Under the pieces are notes generated by a model. The model worked only from the letters and a program-made list of their open reading frames with translations. It did not search any database and had not been told where the DNA came from. Below are positions 51,512 to 59,579 of a stretch of DNA of 64,000 nucleotides, piece by piece. Source of the stretch: an uncultured Christensenellaceae bacterium. Its GTDB lineage: Bacteria > Bacillota > Clostridia > Christensenellales > Borkfalkiaceae. The translations under genes were made by a program, and so were the position numbers. Numbering within the stretch: position 1 is the first letter of the stretch; every line of letters starts with the position of its first letter. Where the stretch lies: the NCBI GenBank assembly GCA_910586675.1, contig CAJUJO010000001.1, positions 1 to 64,000 on the forward strand. Reading direction: 5' to 3'.

Positions 51512-52726
51512 TTATTCCTGCGTTTCCGCTTTTTCTTCCCGTTTCCGTTCGGCGACGTTGAATCTCCGCGCCTGCTTCACCAAGGAAGGGGAGCTGAACG
51601 CGAGCACGCCCGCCGCGATCACGACGGCGACGTCGACGAATACGAAGGAGTTATATCCCAGCGAATACACCCAAACCTCCATGCCCGCTTCCGCGGCATA
51701 GGCGGAAAAGGCGAACACGCCGGAAAGCACGTGGCTTATGAAGCGGAACGCGCTCGCAACGACTGCGCCGAGCGCAAATTGAATCTGAGGCAGCTTTTCC
51801 AGCTTCTTCGCATTTGCGAACAAGCCCGCAAGCCCGATTCCCGCGAACGCGACGGGGTAGTCTAGCATAAACTGCGCGGGATGAATGATCCAGGGATCCT
51901 GAACGGCTTGCAGCACGCCGTAAATCAGTCCTGCGAACACGCCCTTTCTGGTGCCGAACATATACGAGTAAATCATCAGCGGCAACAGGGAAGCGACGGT
52001 TACCGAACCGCCCTGCGGCATCTGTGCGATTCTTAAGTAGGAAAGGGCAAAGGAGAGGGCAATGCAAATGGCGGCGTAAGCGATAGACTTGGAATCGAAG
52101 TCCTTTTTGCCCTTGTCGAAGAGGAATCCGAGCGCGGCGATTGCGCCGAGCAGGAGCGCTGCCGAAATATAAAGCACGATTTGGTTGACCGTTGCAACAT
52201 CGGAGTTAAAATAACCGTCTCCGTCAACGTTCTGCGCGTAATGTACGCCGATACAGACGAGCAGGGCTATGAGCGCCGCGCCCACAAGGCTTGCGCATAC
52301 GATCGCCGTAATCTTGAAGGGCTTTTTCCCGAAGTAAGAGGAAGCGTAAACGACTGCCGCGCCGAGGAGCAGCGTTCCCGCGAGCACGGCTGCGGGGGCT
52401 AGCAGGAGCGCTTCCACGCGCCCTTTTTCGGCGAGCTCGGCAAATTCCAACGACAGCATGGCAAGAATGACGGTTACGGCGAAGCCGACGGCGAGCGCCG
52501 CCGCCGTTTTCATGTAGCCGCCGAGCGCTTCCTGTTTTTTGGACCGTACTACGAAGCCGACGGCGATTAAAACGACGGCGAGCGCGATCGCGGCGTACAG
52601 GAATACGCTCGTCAGGCAGTTTTTGGCGTATTCCGTCCAAACTTCTTTGTAAAGGTAGCCGAGCGTATTGCCGCTTTCGTCCTTTACTTCGTCCGCATAC
52701 GAGGCGAGCAGGGAATTGAGTAACAT
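51512..52726 (-). CDS. thiT: ThiT-type thiamine transporter with extra N-terminal membrane half
   Basis: 404 residues, twice the usual length. Residues about 213-395 are a ThiT S component of an ECF transporter (PQGGSVTVASLLPL, GVLQAVQDPWIIHPAQF, LDYPVAFAGIGLAG, YNSFVF). Residues 1-205 form an extra domain with about five transmembrane helices (41-60, 72-92, 108-130, 138-162 and 180-203) not found in standard ThiT. The TPP riboswitch directly upstream confirms a thiamine role. The ECF energising subunits are encoded elsewhere. RBS CGGAGG. Confidence 0.88.
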   Translation of the reverse strand: MLLNSLLASYADEVKDESGNTLGYLYKEVWTEYAKNCLTSVFLYAAIALAVVLIAVGFVVRSKKQEALGGYMKTAAALAVGFAVTVILAMLSLEFAELAEKGRVEALLLAPAAVLAGTLLLGAAVVYASSYFGKKPFKITAIVCASLVGAALIALLVCIGVHYAQNVDGDGYFNSDVATVNQIVLYISAALLLGAIAALGFLFDKGKKDFDSKSIAYAAICIALSFALSYLRIAQMPQGGSVTVASLLPLMIYSYMFGTRKGVFAGLIYGVLQAVQDPWIIHPAQFMLDYPVAFAGIGLAGLFANAKKLEKLPQIQFALGAVVASAFRFISHVLSGVFAFSAYAAEAGMEVWVYSLGYNSFVFVDVAVVIAAGVLAFSSPSLVKQARRFNVAERKREEKAETQE

Positions 52727-52761
52727 AAAAAACCTCCGAAAAATTTTCTATTTCTACCCGC

Positions 52762-52798
52762 CCGATAAGAAAAGCCGCCCGCAGACTTCTGCGGGCGG
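52762..52798 (-). terminator. Riboswitch expression-platform terminator
   Basis: On the minus strand CCGCCCGC-AGAAGTCT-GCGGGCGG is followed by a T-rich stretch (CTTTTCTTATC). It lies between the TPP aptamer and the thiT RBS and should end transcription when TPP is bound. Confidence 0.85.
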
Positions 52799-52811
52799 AA
52801 TTATCCTTAGA

Positions 52812-52890
52812 AAATCCTGTACTTTCGTTCAAGTATTACCTTGTCCGATTCAAATGGTATCATCTCAGCCGATTGCCCGGCACCCACGAC
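52812..52890 (-). promoter_or_regulatory. TPP riboswitch (THI element) upstream of thiT
   Basis: Read on the minus strand it has the aptamer landmarks in order: GGGTGCC, GGCTGAGAT, the TTTGAATCGGA segment corresponding to the TGAACCTGATC region, then GGTAATACTTGAACG corresponding to GGxTAATACCxGCG. It lies between a promoter and a terminator hairpin, immediately before a thiamine-transporter gene. Confidence 0.9.
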
Positions 52891-52910
52891 GGATATGAAA
52901 TTGTAATGAA

Positions 52911-52939
52911 ATTATATTCCTTATTTGCGCGAAAGTCAA
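52911..52939 (-). promoter_or_regulatory. Promoter of the thiT riboswitch transcript
   Basis: On the minus strand TTGACT (52939-52934), 17-bp spacer, TATAAT (52916-52911). Confidence 0.85.
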
Positions 52940-52968
52940 TTGTTTTTTCCTTCGGTTTGTAGTATAAT
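52940..52968 (+). promoter_or_regulatory. Promoter of yfbR operon, -35 abutting that of thiT
   Basis: TTGTTT (52940-52945), 17-bp spacer, TATAAT (52963-52968). The -35 box begins at the base after the divergent thiT -35. Confidence 0.8.
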
Positions 52969-52986
52969 CGAAAAAAGAGGTGCATT

Positions 52987-53568
52987 GTGAAAAAGTTTTA
53001 CGCATATATCGACAGAATGAAATTTATTAAACGCTGGCAACTCATGCGCTCCGTTCGGGAAGAGAACATTATGGAGCATTCCCATTCCGTCGCCGTGCTC
53101 ACGCACGCGCTTGTTTCGATCGAAAACGGCGTGTTCGGCGGAAGAGTGAACGCCGAAAAGGCGGTGCTTTACGCGCTCTATCACGAGGTGAGCGAGGTCA
53201 TGACGGGCGATATGCCCACGCCTGTGAAATATTTCAACAACAGCATTCACGGTGAATACGAGAAGCTGGAAAAGCTCGCCGTCGATAAGATAGCCGATAC
53301 GCTCCCGCCCGAGTTGAAAGGGGAGCTCTACCCCTATTTGCAGGCGGATAAATCGTCGGAAGAATACAAATTCGTCAAGGCGGCGGATAAGCTTTCCGCC
53401 TATCTCAAATGTCTGGAAGAACTGCGTTCGGGCAATCACGAATTCACGCAGGCGGAAAAATCGGTCGGGCAGGCGCTCGCGGATATGAAGATGCGCTCGG
53501 TCGATTACTTTTTCGAGCATTTCATTCCCGCGTTCGCGCTCACGCTCGACGAGCTTGAGGGGCTTTGA
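52987..53568 (+). CDS. yfbR: YfbR-type HD-domain 5'-deoxynucleotidase
   Basis: 193 residues. The HD-domain metal and substrate residues match YfbR: RWQLMR, NIMEHSHSVAVL, LYHEVSEVMTGDMPTPVKY, and KAADKLSAYLKCLEE. It dephosphorylates deoxyribonucleoside 5'-monophosphates. Start is GTG, behind AGAGGTG. Two DUF3592 genes follow 3 nt later in the same operon. Confidence 0.92.
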   Translation: MKKFYAYIDRMKFIKRWQLMRSVREENIMEHSHSVAVLTHALVSIENGVFGGRVNAEKAVLYALYHEVSEVMTGDMPTPVKYFNNSIHGEYEKLEKLAVDKIADTLPPELKGELYPYLQADKSSEEYKFVKAADKLSAYLKCLEELRSGNHEFTQAEKSVGQALADMKMRSVDYFFEHFIPAFALTLDELEGL

Positions 53569-53571
53569 AAA

Positions 53572-54324
53572 ATGGGCAAATTCCGAAAAAAGATCGCGCC
53601 GACGGCGGAAGGCTTGCAGCGCGCGCGGGAGCAGGAACGGCTCCGCGCCGAAAGCAAATCGCTTTGCGCCGAGGAAGACGTTTCGAAGCATAAGGACAGG
53701 CGGATCGCGGCGATCGTATTCTTTGCCGCGGCGGCGTTGCTGTTTGCGGTTTCCGTTGCGTTTACGGGGATCACGATCGCCCGTATGCGAAGTTACGAGC
53801 TCGATTTTGTGCGCACGACGGGCACGGTTACCGATGATCGAATAATAGGCAGCCCGGGAAAGAAATTTATCGTTCTCGTCTTTACCTATTCTTACGGCGG
53901 GGCGGAATATTCCTTTGCGGATAACGTCCCGTTTCAAGGATTGCTCTCCGAAGCGATGAACACGGAAACGGAAATTTACGTTAATCCGAAAAAACCCGCC
54001 GAAGCGGTTCGCGTGAGTTCGTCGGGTGCGTTTTCCATTATTCCGACGGTGATTTTTGCTATTTCTGCGTTTTCGTTTATGATTGCCGTATGTTTGTCGG
54101 GCGGCGGATACCGGCGGCGCGCGCTCCTCGGCTATCTGCCCGTGTTTGCCGCGGGGATTGTATTTATGCTTCTGTTTTGGCTGGGACTTCCAAACGACGG
54201 CTTTGGCGCGGTATTTTCGCGCATGGGCGGCGCGACGGGGTATCTGTCGCTTTCCGTGCTTGCTGCGGTTGCCGCCGCGATTGACGGGGCAATAACGCTC
54301 CGATTCCGTAAAAAGAGAATATGA
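53572..54324 (+). CDS. DUF3592 membrane protein (copy 1)
   Basis: 250 residues. A charged N-terminal helix (about 1-42), one transmembrane helix (about 44-66), an extracytoplasmic DUF3592 domain (GTVTDDRIIG, FTYSYGGAEY, TEIYVNPKKPAEAVRV), then three more helices (about 161-185, 190-210 and 223-241). It is paralogous to the next gene along its whole length and overlaps it by 4 nt (ATGA). Function unknown. Confidence 0.82.
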   Translation: MGKFRKKIAPTAEGLQRAREQERLRAESKSLCAEEDVSKHKDRRIAAIVFFAAAALLFAVSVAFTGITIARMRSYELDFVRTTGTVTDDRIIGSPGKKFIVLVFTYSYGGAEYSFADNVPFQGLLSEAMNTETEIYVNPKKPAEAVRVSSSGAFSIIPTVIFAISAFSFMIAVCLSGGGYRRRALLGYLPVFAAGIVFMLLFWLGLPNDGFGAVFSRMGGATGYLSLSVLAAVAAAIDGAITLRFRKKRI

Positions 54325-55109
54325 AAAAGAAAGAAAGCATTCAAAACGAAAAGCAGCGCCTTCACCAAGAGGAGGCGGCGCGATTGCGCGAGGAAAAGCG
54401 GTTAAGGCGCAGAAAGGAGAAAAAGCAGGCGGCTGTCGTCATGCTCCTCGTAGGTTTGGGTGCGTTCGTCGTTTCCCTCGTTTTTTTCGGGCTGCACGTA
54501 GCCCGTATGCGCGACTTTGAGCTCAATTATGTCCGTATGTACGGCACGGTAACCGATTTCAAAATCCACCACGCTTCGGGTACGCATTCGATGGGTACGA
54601 CGCATTACAGCTACGTTTTTACCTATCGTTACGAGGGGAAGACGTACAAGGCGACCGATTCGGAAGCGTATAGCTGGCGAAACGAGGAGATGCTCGGCGA
54701 AAAGGTGGAAATTTACGTCAACCCTGCACAACCCGAACGTGCGGCTCGGGTAAAGACGGCGGACGGCTATTCCATCATGGCGGCGGTGCCGTTTGTTATT
54801 TCGCTGCTTGCATTCTCCGTCGGCGGGCTGACCCTCGTCGGGCTCAAAGGGGGCGGATATGCAAAGCGTATTCTGTTCGTATGGCTGCCCGAATTGCTGT
54901 TTTGCGCGGCATATATACTGTTGTTCGCGCTGGGGCTCCCGCACGACGGGGTTGCCGCAATCTATGCGCGCACAAGGGGCGCAATCTGGGTTTCCGTCGG
55001 CGGCGGCGCTGTGATAGTTGCCGCGGCGATTGACGGTCTTATTACTTACAAATCAAGACCGAAGGATATCGACGGGCGCGTTGCTTCATGGCGTCGCTTA
55101 AAGAAATAA
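54321..55109 (+). CDS. DUF3592 membrane protein (copy 2)
   Basis: 262 residues, same architecture as the preceding protein: charged N-terminus (EEAARLREEKRLRRRKEKKQ), transmembrane helix, DUF3592 domain (GTVTDFKIH, VFTYRYEGKTY, EIYVNPAQPERAARV), three C-terminal helices. Shared phrases (ITIARMRSYELDFVR versus LHVARMRDFELNYVR) show tandem duplication. Ends at a hairpin shared with convergent mnmG. Confidence 0.82.
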   Translation: MKKKESIQNEKQRLHQEEAARLREEKRLRRRKEKKQAAVVMLLVGLGAFVVSLVFFGLHVARMRDFELNYVRMYGTVTDFKIHHASGTHSMGTTHYSYVFTYRYEGKTYKATDSEAYSWRNEEMLGEKVEIYVNPAQPERAARVKTADGYSIMAAVPFVISLLAFSVGGLTLVGLKGGGYAKRILFVWLPELLFCAAYILLFALGLPHDGVAAIYARTRGAIWVSVGGGAVIVAAAIDGLITYKSRPKDIDGRVASWRRLKK

Positions 55110-55136
55110 AGAAATAAACCTCCCCGCACGTTGATA

Positions 55137-55171
55137 TGCACCCCAAAGGTTTGTCTAACTTTTGGGGTGCA
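55137..55171. terminator. Hairpin between DUF3592 copy 2 and mnmG
   Basis: Perfect 11-bp stem TGCACCCCAAA/TTTGGGGTGCA with a 13-nt loop. T-rich sequence follows on the plus strand. Confidence 0.65.
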
Positions 55172-55174
55172 TGT

Positions 55175-57034
55175 TTACTTTTTCAAGCTCAAATAAATCA
55201 TCAAGACGGCGATGTCGGCGGGGTTTACGCCCGAGATGCGTTCCGCCTGCCCCAAATTCAAGGGGCGGACGCGCTGTAATTTCTCCCGCGCTTCCAGCCG
55301 CAGTCCGTCGATTTTTAAATAATCTATGTCGTCGGGCAAGGGCTTTTCTTCCATTTTGCGCGCCTTTGCGATTTGCTCTTCGCTCGCTTTCAAATACCCC
55401 GCATAGCGGATCTCCGTTTCCGCGCTGTCCTTTACGGCGGCGGGAACGTCTTCTAAGATGCCGAACGCTTCCGCAACTTCCGGAAGGGGGATTCCCCTGC
55501 GGAGCAGATCGGCATAGGAAATTCCTCCCGAAAGGGGGGGATATCCGTATTTTTGTACGAGCGCGTCGGCAATTTTTCTGTCGGCGCGGGTATCGAGGAA
55601 GGCTATCGTATCGCGCAGCAGCTGTTTTCGCGCGAGAAACTTCCGATAGCGTTCTTTTGTGGCAAGCCCGCATTCATATCCGATTTCCGTTAATCTCATA
55701 TCGGCGTTATCCTGCCGCAGGGAAATGCGGAATTCCGCGCGCGAGGTCATCATGCGGTAGGGTTCGTCCGTGCCCTTCGTTACCAAATCGTCGATGAGCA
55801 CACCGATATACGCCTGATCCCGCCGCAGGACAAGGGGCGGCATTCCGCGCAATTTCAAGGAAGCGTTCAAGCCCGCAATCAAGCCCTGCGCCGCCGCTTC
55901 CTCGTAGCCGCTCGTGCCGTTGATTTGTCCCGCCGTGTAAAGCCCTTCGATATTTTTATATTCGAGGGTGGGAAATAAATCGAGCGTATCGATGCAGTCG
56001 TATTCGATGGCGTACGCATAGCGGACGATTTCGCAGTTTTCAAGCCCCGCTACGGTGCGGTACATCTGTTTTTGCAGGTCGTGCGGGAGGGAGGTGGAAA
56101 GCCCCTGCACATACACCTCCGTCGTATCCGCGCCCTCGGGTTCGAGGAAGAGCTGGTGCCGTTCCTTGTCGCGAAAGCGTACGACCTTCGTTTCGATAGA
56201 GGGGCAGTATCTGGGCCCCGTCGAAGAAATTTGTCCGTTATACAGCGGCGCGCGGTCGAGGTTGTTTAATATGACTTCGTGCGTCTTTTCGTTGGTATAT
56301 GCAAGGTAACAGGGCGTCTGCGTTTCGGGCGATTCTTCGTTGAGAAAGGAAAAGGGCGGAACGTCTTCGCCCGCTTGAATTTGCAGGCGGGAATAATCCA
56401 CCGTCCGTCCGTCCAGCCGCGCGGGGGTGCCCGTTTTGAAGCGGCGCACGCGGAAGCCGAGTTTTATCAGATTATCGGTCAAAAGAGTGGCGCTTGCAAA
56501 ACCGTTGGGGCCGCTGGCCTTTACGACTTCGCCCGTGATCGTCTGCGAATTAAGGTAAACGCCCGTCGCGATCACGGCGGCGCGGCAGGAGATGATTCCC
56601 CCGTAAGCCGTTTTCACGCCCGTAATCCTTCCGTTCTCGGTGAGGATTTCCGCCGCTTCGCCCTGCAAGATGCGCAGATTTTCCGTATGCTCGAGCGTGC
56701 GTTTCATTTCGCGGTGGTAGGCGTTTTTATCCGTCTGTGCGCGGAGCGACTGCACCGCCGCGCCCTTGCCCGCGTTGAGCATGCGAATCTGAAGGGCGGT
56801 TTTATCGGCGTTTACGCCCATTTCTCCGCCCAAAGCGTCGATTTCGCGCACTAAATGCCCCTTCGCCGTTCCGCCGACGGAGGGGTTGCAGGGCATAAAG
56901 CCGATGGAATCGAGGTTGAGGGTGAGCATGACCGTCTTTAAGCCCGTCCTAGCGAGTGCGAGCGCGGCTTCGCAGCCCGCGTGCCCCGCGCCGACGACGA
57001 CGGCGTCGCATGCTCCTTCGGAAAAAGTATTCAT
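55175..57034 (-). CDS. mnmG: tRNA uridine 5-carboxymethylaminomethyl modification enzyme MnmG (GidA)
   Basis: 619 residues. FAD-binding VVGAGHAGCEAALALAR, the GidA signatures CNPSVGGTAKGHLVREIDALGG and FFTGQINGTxGYEEAAAQGL-like (TAGQINGTSGYEEAAAQG), and a C-terminal helical domain ending GVNPADIAVLMIYL. With MnmE it makes the wobble-uridine cmnm5 modification. It follows dnaA by 14 nt. No good ribosome binding site precedes the ATG, so translation may be coupled to dnaA. Confidence 0.96.
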   Translation of the reverse strand: MNTFSEGACDAVVVGAGHAGCEAALALARTGLKTVMLTLNLDSIGFMPCNPSVGGTAKGHLVREIDALGGEMGVNADKTALQIRMLNAGKGAAVQSLRAQTDKNAYHREMKRTLEHTENLRILQGEAAEILTENGRITGVKTAYGGIISCRAAVIATGVYLNSQTITGEVVKASGPNGFASATLLTDNLIKLGFRVRRFKTGTPARLDGRTVDYSRLQIQAGEDVPPFSFLNEESPETQTPCYLAYTNEKTHEVILNNLDRAPLYNGQISSTGPRYCPSIETKVVRFRDKERHQLFLEPEGADTTEVYVQGLSTSLPHDLQKQMYRTVAGLENCEIVRYAYAIEYDCIDTLDLFPTLEYKNIEGLYTAGQINGTSGYEEAAAQGLIAGLNASLKLRGMPPLVLRRDQAYIGVLIDDLVTKGTDEPYRMMTSRAEFRISLRQDNADMRLTEIGYECGLATKERYRKFLARKQLLRDTIAFLDTRADRKIADALVQKYGYPPLSGGISYADLLRRGIPLPEVAEAFGILEDVPAAVKDSAETEIRYAGYLKASEEQIAKARKMEEKPLPDDIDYLKIDGLRLEAREKLQRVRPLNLGQAERISGVNPADIAVLMIYLSLKK

Positions 57035-57048
57035 ACTGGGTTAAAATA

Positions 57049-58395
57049 TCATTGTTTCAGAATGGCGCTCTTGATGTCGTTCACGTCTTTCAAAACGGCA
57101 TCGTTCACGCGCATGAGCTCGGCAATTTTGTCGCGCGCGTAGATGACGGTGGAGTGGTCTCTCCCGCCCATTTCCTTGCCGACGGAGATAAGGGGCAGGG
57201 CGAGCATTTCGCACATGAGGTAGGTGCAAATCTGGCGCGCCCGCACCAGCTCCTGCCGCTTGTTTTTGCCGATGAGGTCGGCTTTCGTGATGTTGTAATA
57301 GGAGCACGTGGCGCGGATAATGGCGTCGGGCGTGGCTTCCTCCTGCTCGTCGGCGTTGCCTATGGACTCTTGCAGTGCCGTCGCGGCGAGCTTTAAGGAG
57401 ATAGGTTCTTCGTGCAGCTTGCTTGCGAAGATGACGGTGTTCAGCCTGCCTTCGAGCGTGCGCACGTTGTTGTCGGTATTCTTCACGAGGAAGGCGAGCA
57501 CCTCGTCGGGCACAATATATTTCTTTTCCAGCGCCTTGCGCTTTAAGATGGCGATCTTCGTTTCCAAATCGGGCGGCTGAATGTCGGCGATCAAGCCCCC
57601 TTCGAATCGGGTGCGCAGGCGCTCTTCCAGCGTTGTGAGCTCCTTTGCAGGGCAGTCGGAGGAAATTACGATCTGTTTATGCTGGGCGAACAGCTCGTTA
57701 AAGGTATGGAAAAAGGCTTCCTGCACGCCGTACTTTCCCGCCCAAAATTGAATGTCGTCGATGATCAGCACGTCCACGTTGCGGTAGCGGTTGCGGAAGC
57801 GCATTTCGTTGTCCCGTCCGCCGCCCTTCTTTGCGAAACTGTCGATATATTCGTTCAAGAATTTTTCGCTCGTCGTGTAGATGACTTTGAGCGAGGGCTT
57901 CTTTTCCGCGATTTCGTTGGCGATCGCCTGCATGAGGTGGGTTTTACCCAGCCCCGTGCCGCCGTAAATGTAAAGGGGATTGAAGTTTTCCCCCGGCGCT
58001 TCGGCGACCGATTTCGCCGCCGCAAACACGAATTTGTTGGAGGAGCCGACGACGTACGAATCGAAGGTATAGCGTTTATCGAGGACGACGGTCGTCTCTT
58101 CCACGGCGTCGGGCATTTCTCGAAGGGTATATTCCTCGCTCCCTTCCACGACGACGACGAAATCGACAAGCCCCACGTCGGCGGAAACAACCGCCTCGCG
58201 CAGCTTTTCGGCAAGGCTTTTGGAGATGAGGCTTGCGGTGAGCTCCGTTTCCGCCTGCAACACGATTTTACGGTTCACCACGTCCACGGGCACGAGGTTT
58301 TCGATGAACGTACTGTAAGAAATGGTATTCACGAGCGTCTTTGCCCGCTCGCGGATTTTATCCCATAAAAAATCAAACTGTGCTTTTTCCGTCAT
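57049..58395 (-). CDS. dnaA: Chromosomal replication initiator DnaA
   Basis: 448 residues, full length. Domain I (FIENLVPVDVVNRKIVLQAETELTASLI), short linker, AAA+ domain III with Walker A GGTGLGKTHL and Walker B VLIIDDIQFWAGK, and DNA-binding domain IV with GGRDHSTVIYARDKI. RBS GAGGG. Unusually, the following gene is mnmG rather than dnaN, and recF is divergent rather than downstream. No TTATCCACA-type DnaA boxes are present in the flanking intergenic bases. Confidence 0.97.
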   Translation of the reverse strand: MTEKAQFDFLWDKIRERAKTLVNTISYSTFIENLVPVDVVNRKIVLQAETELTASLISKSLAEKLREAVVSADVGLVDFVVVVEGSEEYTLREMPDAVEETTVVLDKRYTFDSYVVGSSNKFVFAAAKSVAEAPGENFNPLYIYGGTGLGKTHLMQAIANEIAEKKPSLKVIYTTSEKFLNEYIDSFAKKGGGRDNEMRFRNRYRNVDVLIIDDIQFWAGKYGVQEAFFHTFNELFAQHKQIVISSDCPAKELTTLEERLRTRFEGGLIADIQPPDLETKIAILKRKALEKKYIVPDEVLAFLVKNTDNNVRTLEGRLNTVIFASKLHEEPISLKLAATALQESIGNADEQEEATPDAIIRATCSYYNITKADLIGKNKRQELVRARQICTYLMCEMLALPLISVGKEMGGRDHSTVIYARDKIAELMRVNDAVLKDVNDIKSAILKQ

Positions 58396-58434
58396 TTTAC
58401 CCTCTGAAACGCTTCCGTTTTGCCGTTATTTTTG

Positions 58435-58446
58435 CTATAATTATAG
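58435..58446. promoter_or_regulatory. Palindromic -10 region shared by dnaA and recF
   Basis: CTATAATTATAG is its own reverse complement and contains TATAAT on both strands (58436-58441 for recF, 58446-58441 for dnaA). The -35 positions on both sides are weak. Confidence 0.55.
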
Positions 58447-58493
58447 TACAAAACGCCTTAAAAAGAAAGTGTTTTTGCGGAAAATTCGGTCAA

Positions 58494-59579
58494 ATGTTCA
58501 TAAAAAAATTAACGCTCGTCAATTTCAGAAATTACGAAGGGGAAACGTTCGCCTTTTCCGAAGGCGTCAACGTGCTTTCGGGCAGGAACGCGCAGGGCAA
58601 GACCAACTGCGCGGAAGCCGTGTTTTACCTGTGCACGGGCGCATCCCTCCGTATTCGCCACGACAGACAGCTCATCCGCCACGGGGAGAGCTGCGCTTCT
58701 CTTCGCGCCGAAGCGGAGAGCCGGTACGGAAGCGTTGTTCTGGAAGCGGACGTTTTTGAGAATAAGCGGGAGCTCCGCGTGAACGGGAGCAAGGTTTCCC
58801 GCACGGCGGACTTCATCGGAAACATGAACAGCGTGTTTTTCTCCCCCGGCGAGCTACGGCTCATTCAGGACGGGCCGGACGAACGCAGGCGCTTTCTGAA
58901 CCTTTCCATTTCGCAGACCTCGCGCGCTTATTGCACCGCGCTGCAACGGTATAACAAGATTCTCGAACAGCGCAACAACCTCTTGAAGGAGCGGGACGCT
59001 TCGCTCATTTTAGAAACCCTGCCCGTGTGGGACGAGCAGCTCGCCCGCTACGCCGCCGTGATCGTGCGGCACAGAAGGGAGTTTTTGAGCAAACTTTCGC
59101 CGCTTGCGGCGGAAGCGCACGCCTACCTTACCGACGGCGCGGAAACGCTTACGCTCGGCAGCGATCGGGAATACGAAGGGGGCGAGGAGGAGATCGCCGC
59201 GCGGCTCGTCCGCGAGCTGGGCGGTGCGTACGAGCGGGATATTCGCCTCGGGTTTACGACGGTCGGGCCGCACCGCGACGACATCAAAATTTCCATCGAC
59301 GGAACGGACGCGCGCGGCTACGCTTCGCAGGGGCAGACGCGCACGGCGGCGCTTTCGTTAAAGCTCGCCGAAGTGGAGATATTCAAGGAAATTTCGGGCG
59401 AAGCGCCCGTCCTCGTTTTGGACGACGTGATGAGCGAGCTCGACCTGCCCCGCCGTAAAAAGCTGCTCTCGCGGGTGAACGGCATACAGTGCATTCTCAC
59501 CTGCACGCATTCCGAGCGCGTGCTGTACGGCACGGAAACCAATAAGATCCGCATTCAGGGGGGAAGAATCGTTCCGTGA
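58494..59579 (+). CDS. recF: DNA replication/repair protein RecF
   Basis: 361 residues from the ATG giving MFIKKLTLVNFRNYE; a frame opening 51 codons earlier runs into the dnaA promoter and is rejected. SMC-like ABC ATPase: Walker A GRNAQGKTNCAEAV, signature SQGQTRTAALSLKLAE, Walker B VLVLDDVMSELD. It loads RecA at gaps with RecO and RecR. Its stop overlaps the GTG of the PHP gene. Confidence 0.95.
   Translation: MFIKKLTLVNFRNYEGETFAFSEGVNVLSGRNAQGKTNCAEAVFYLCTGASLRIRHDRQLIRHGESCASLRAEAESRYGSVVLEADVFENKRELRVNGSKVSRTADFIGNMNSVFFSPGELRLIQDGPDERRRFLNLSISQTSRAYCTALQRYNKILEQRNNLLKERDASLILETLPVWDEQLARYAAVIVRHRREFLSKLSPLAAEAHAYLTDGAETLTLGSDREYEGGEEEIAARLVRELGGAYERDIRLGFTTVGPHRDDIKISIDGTDARGYASQGQTRTAALSLKLAEVEIFKEISGEAPVLVLDDVMSELDLPRRKKLLSRVNGIQCILTCTHSERVLYGTETNKIRIQGGRIVP

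Noticed and set aside
58396..58493. oriC between dnaA and recF
   Set aside because: The interval holds no DnaA boxes and no AT-rich unwinding element beyond the promoter itself.
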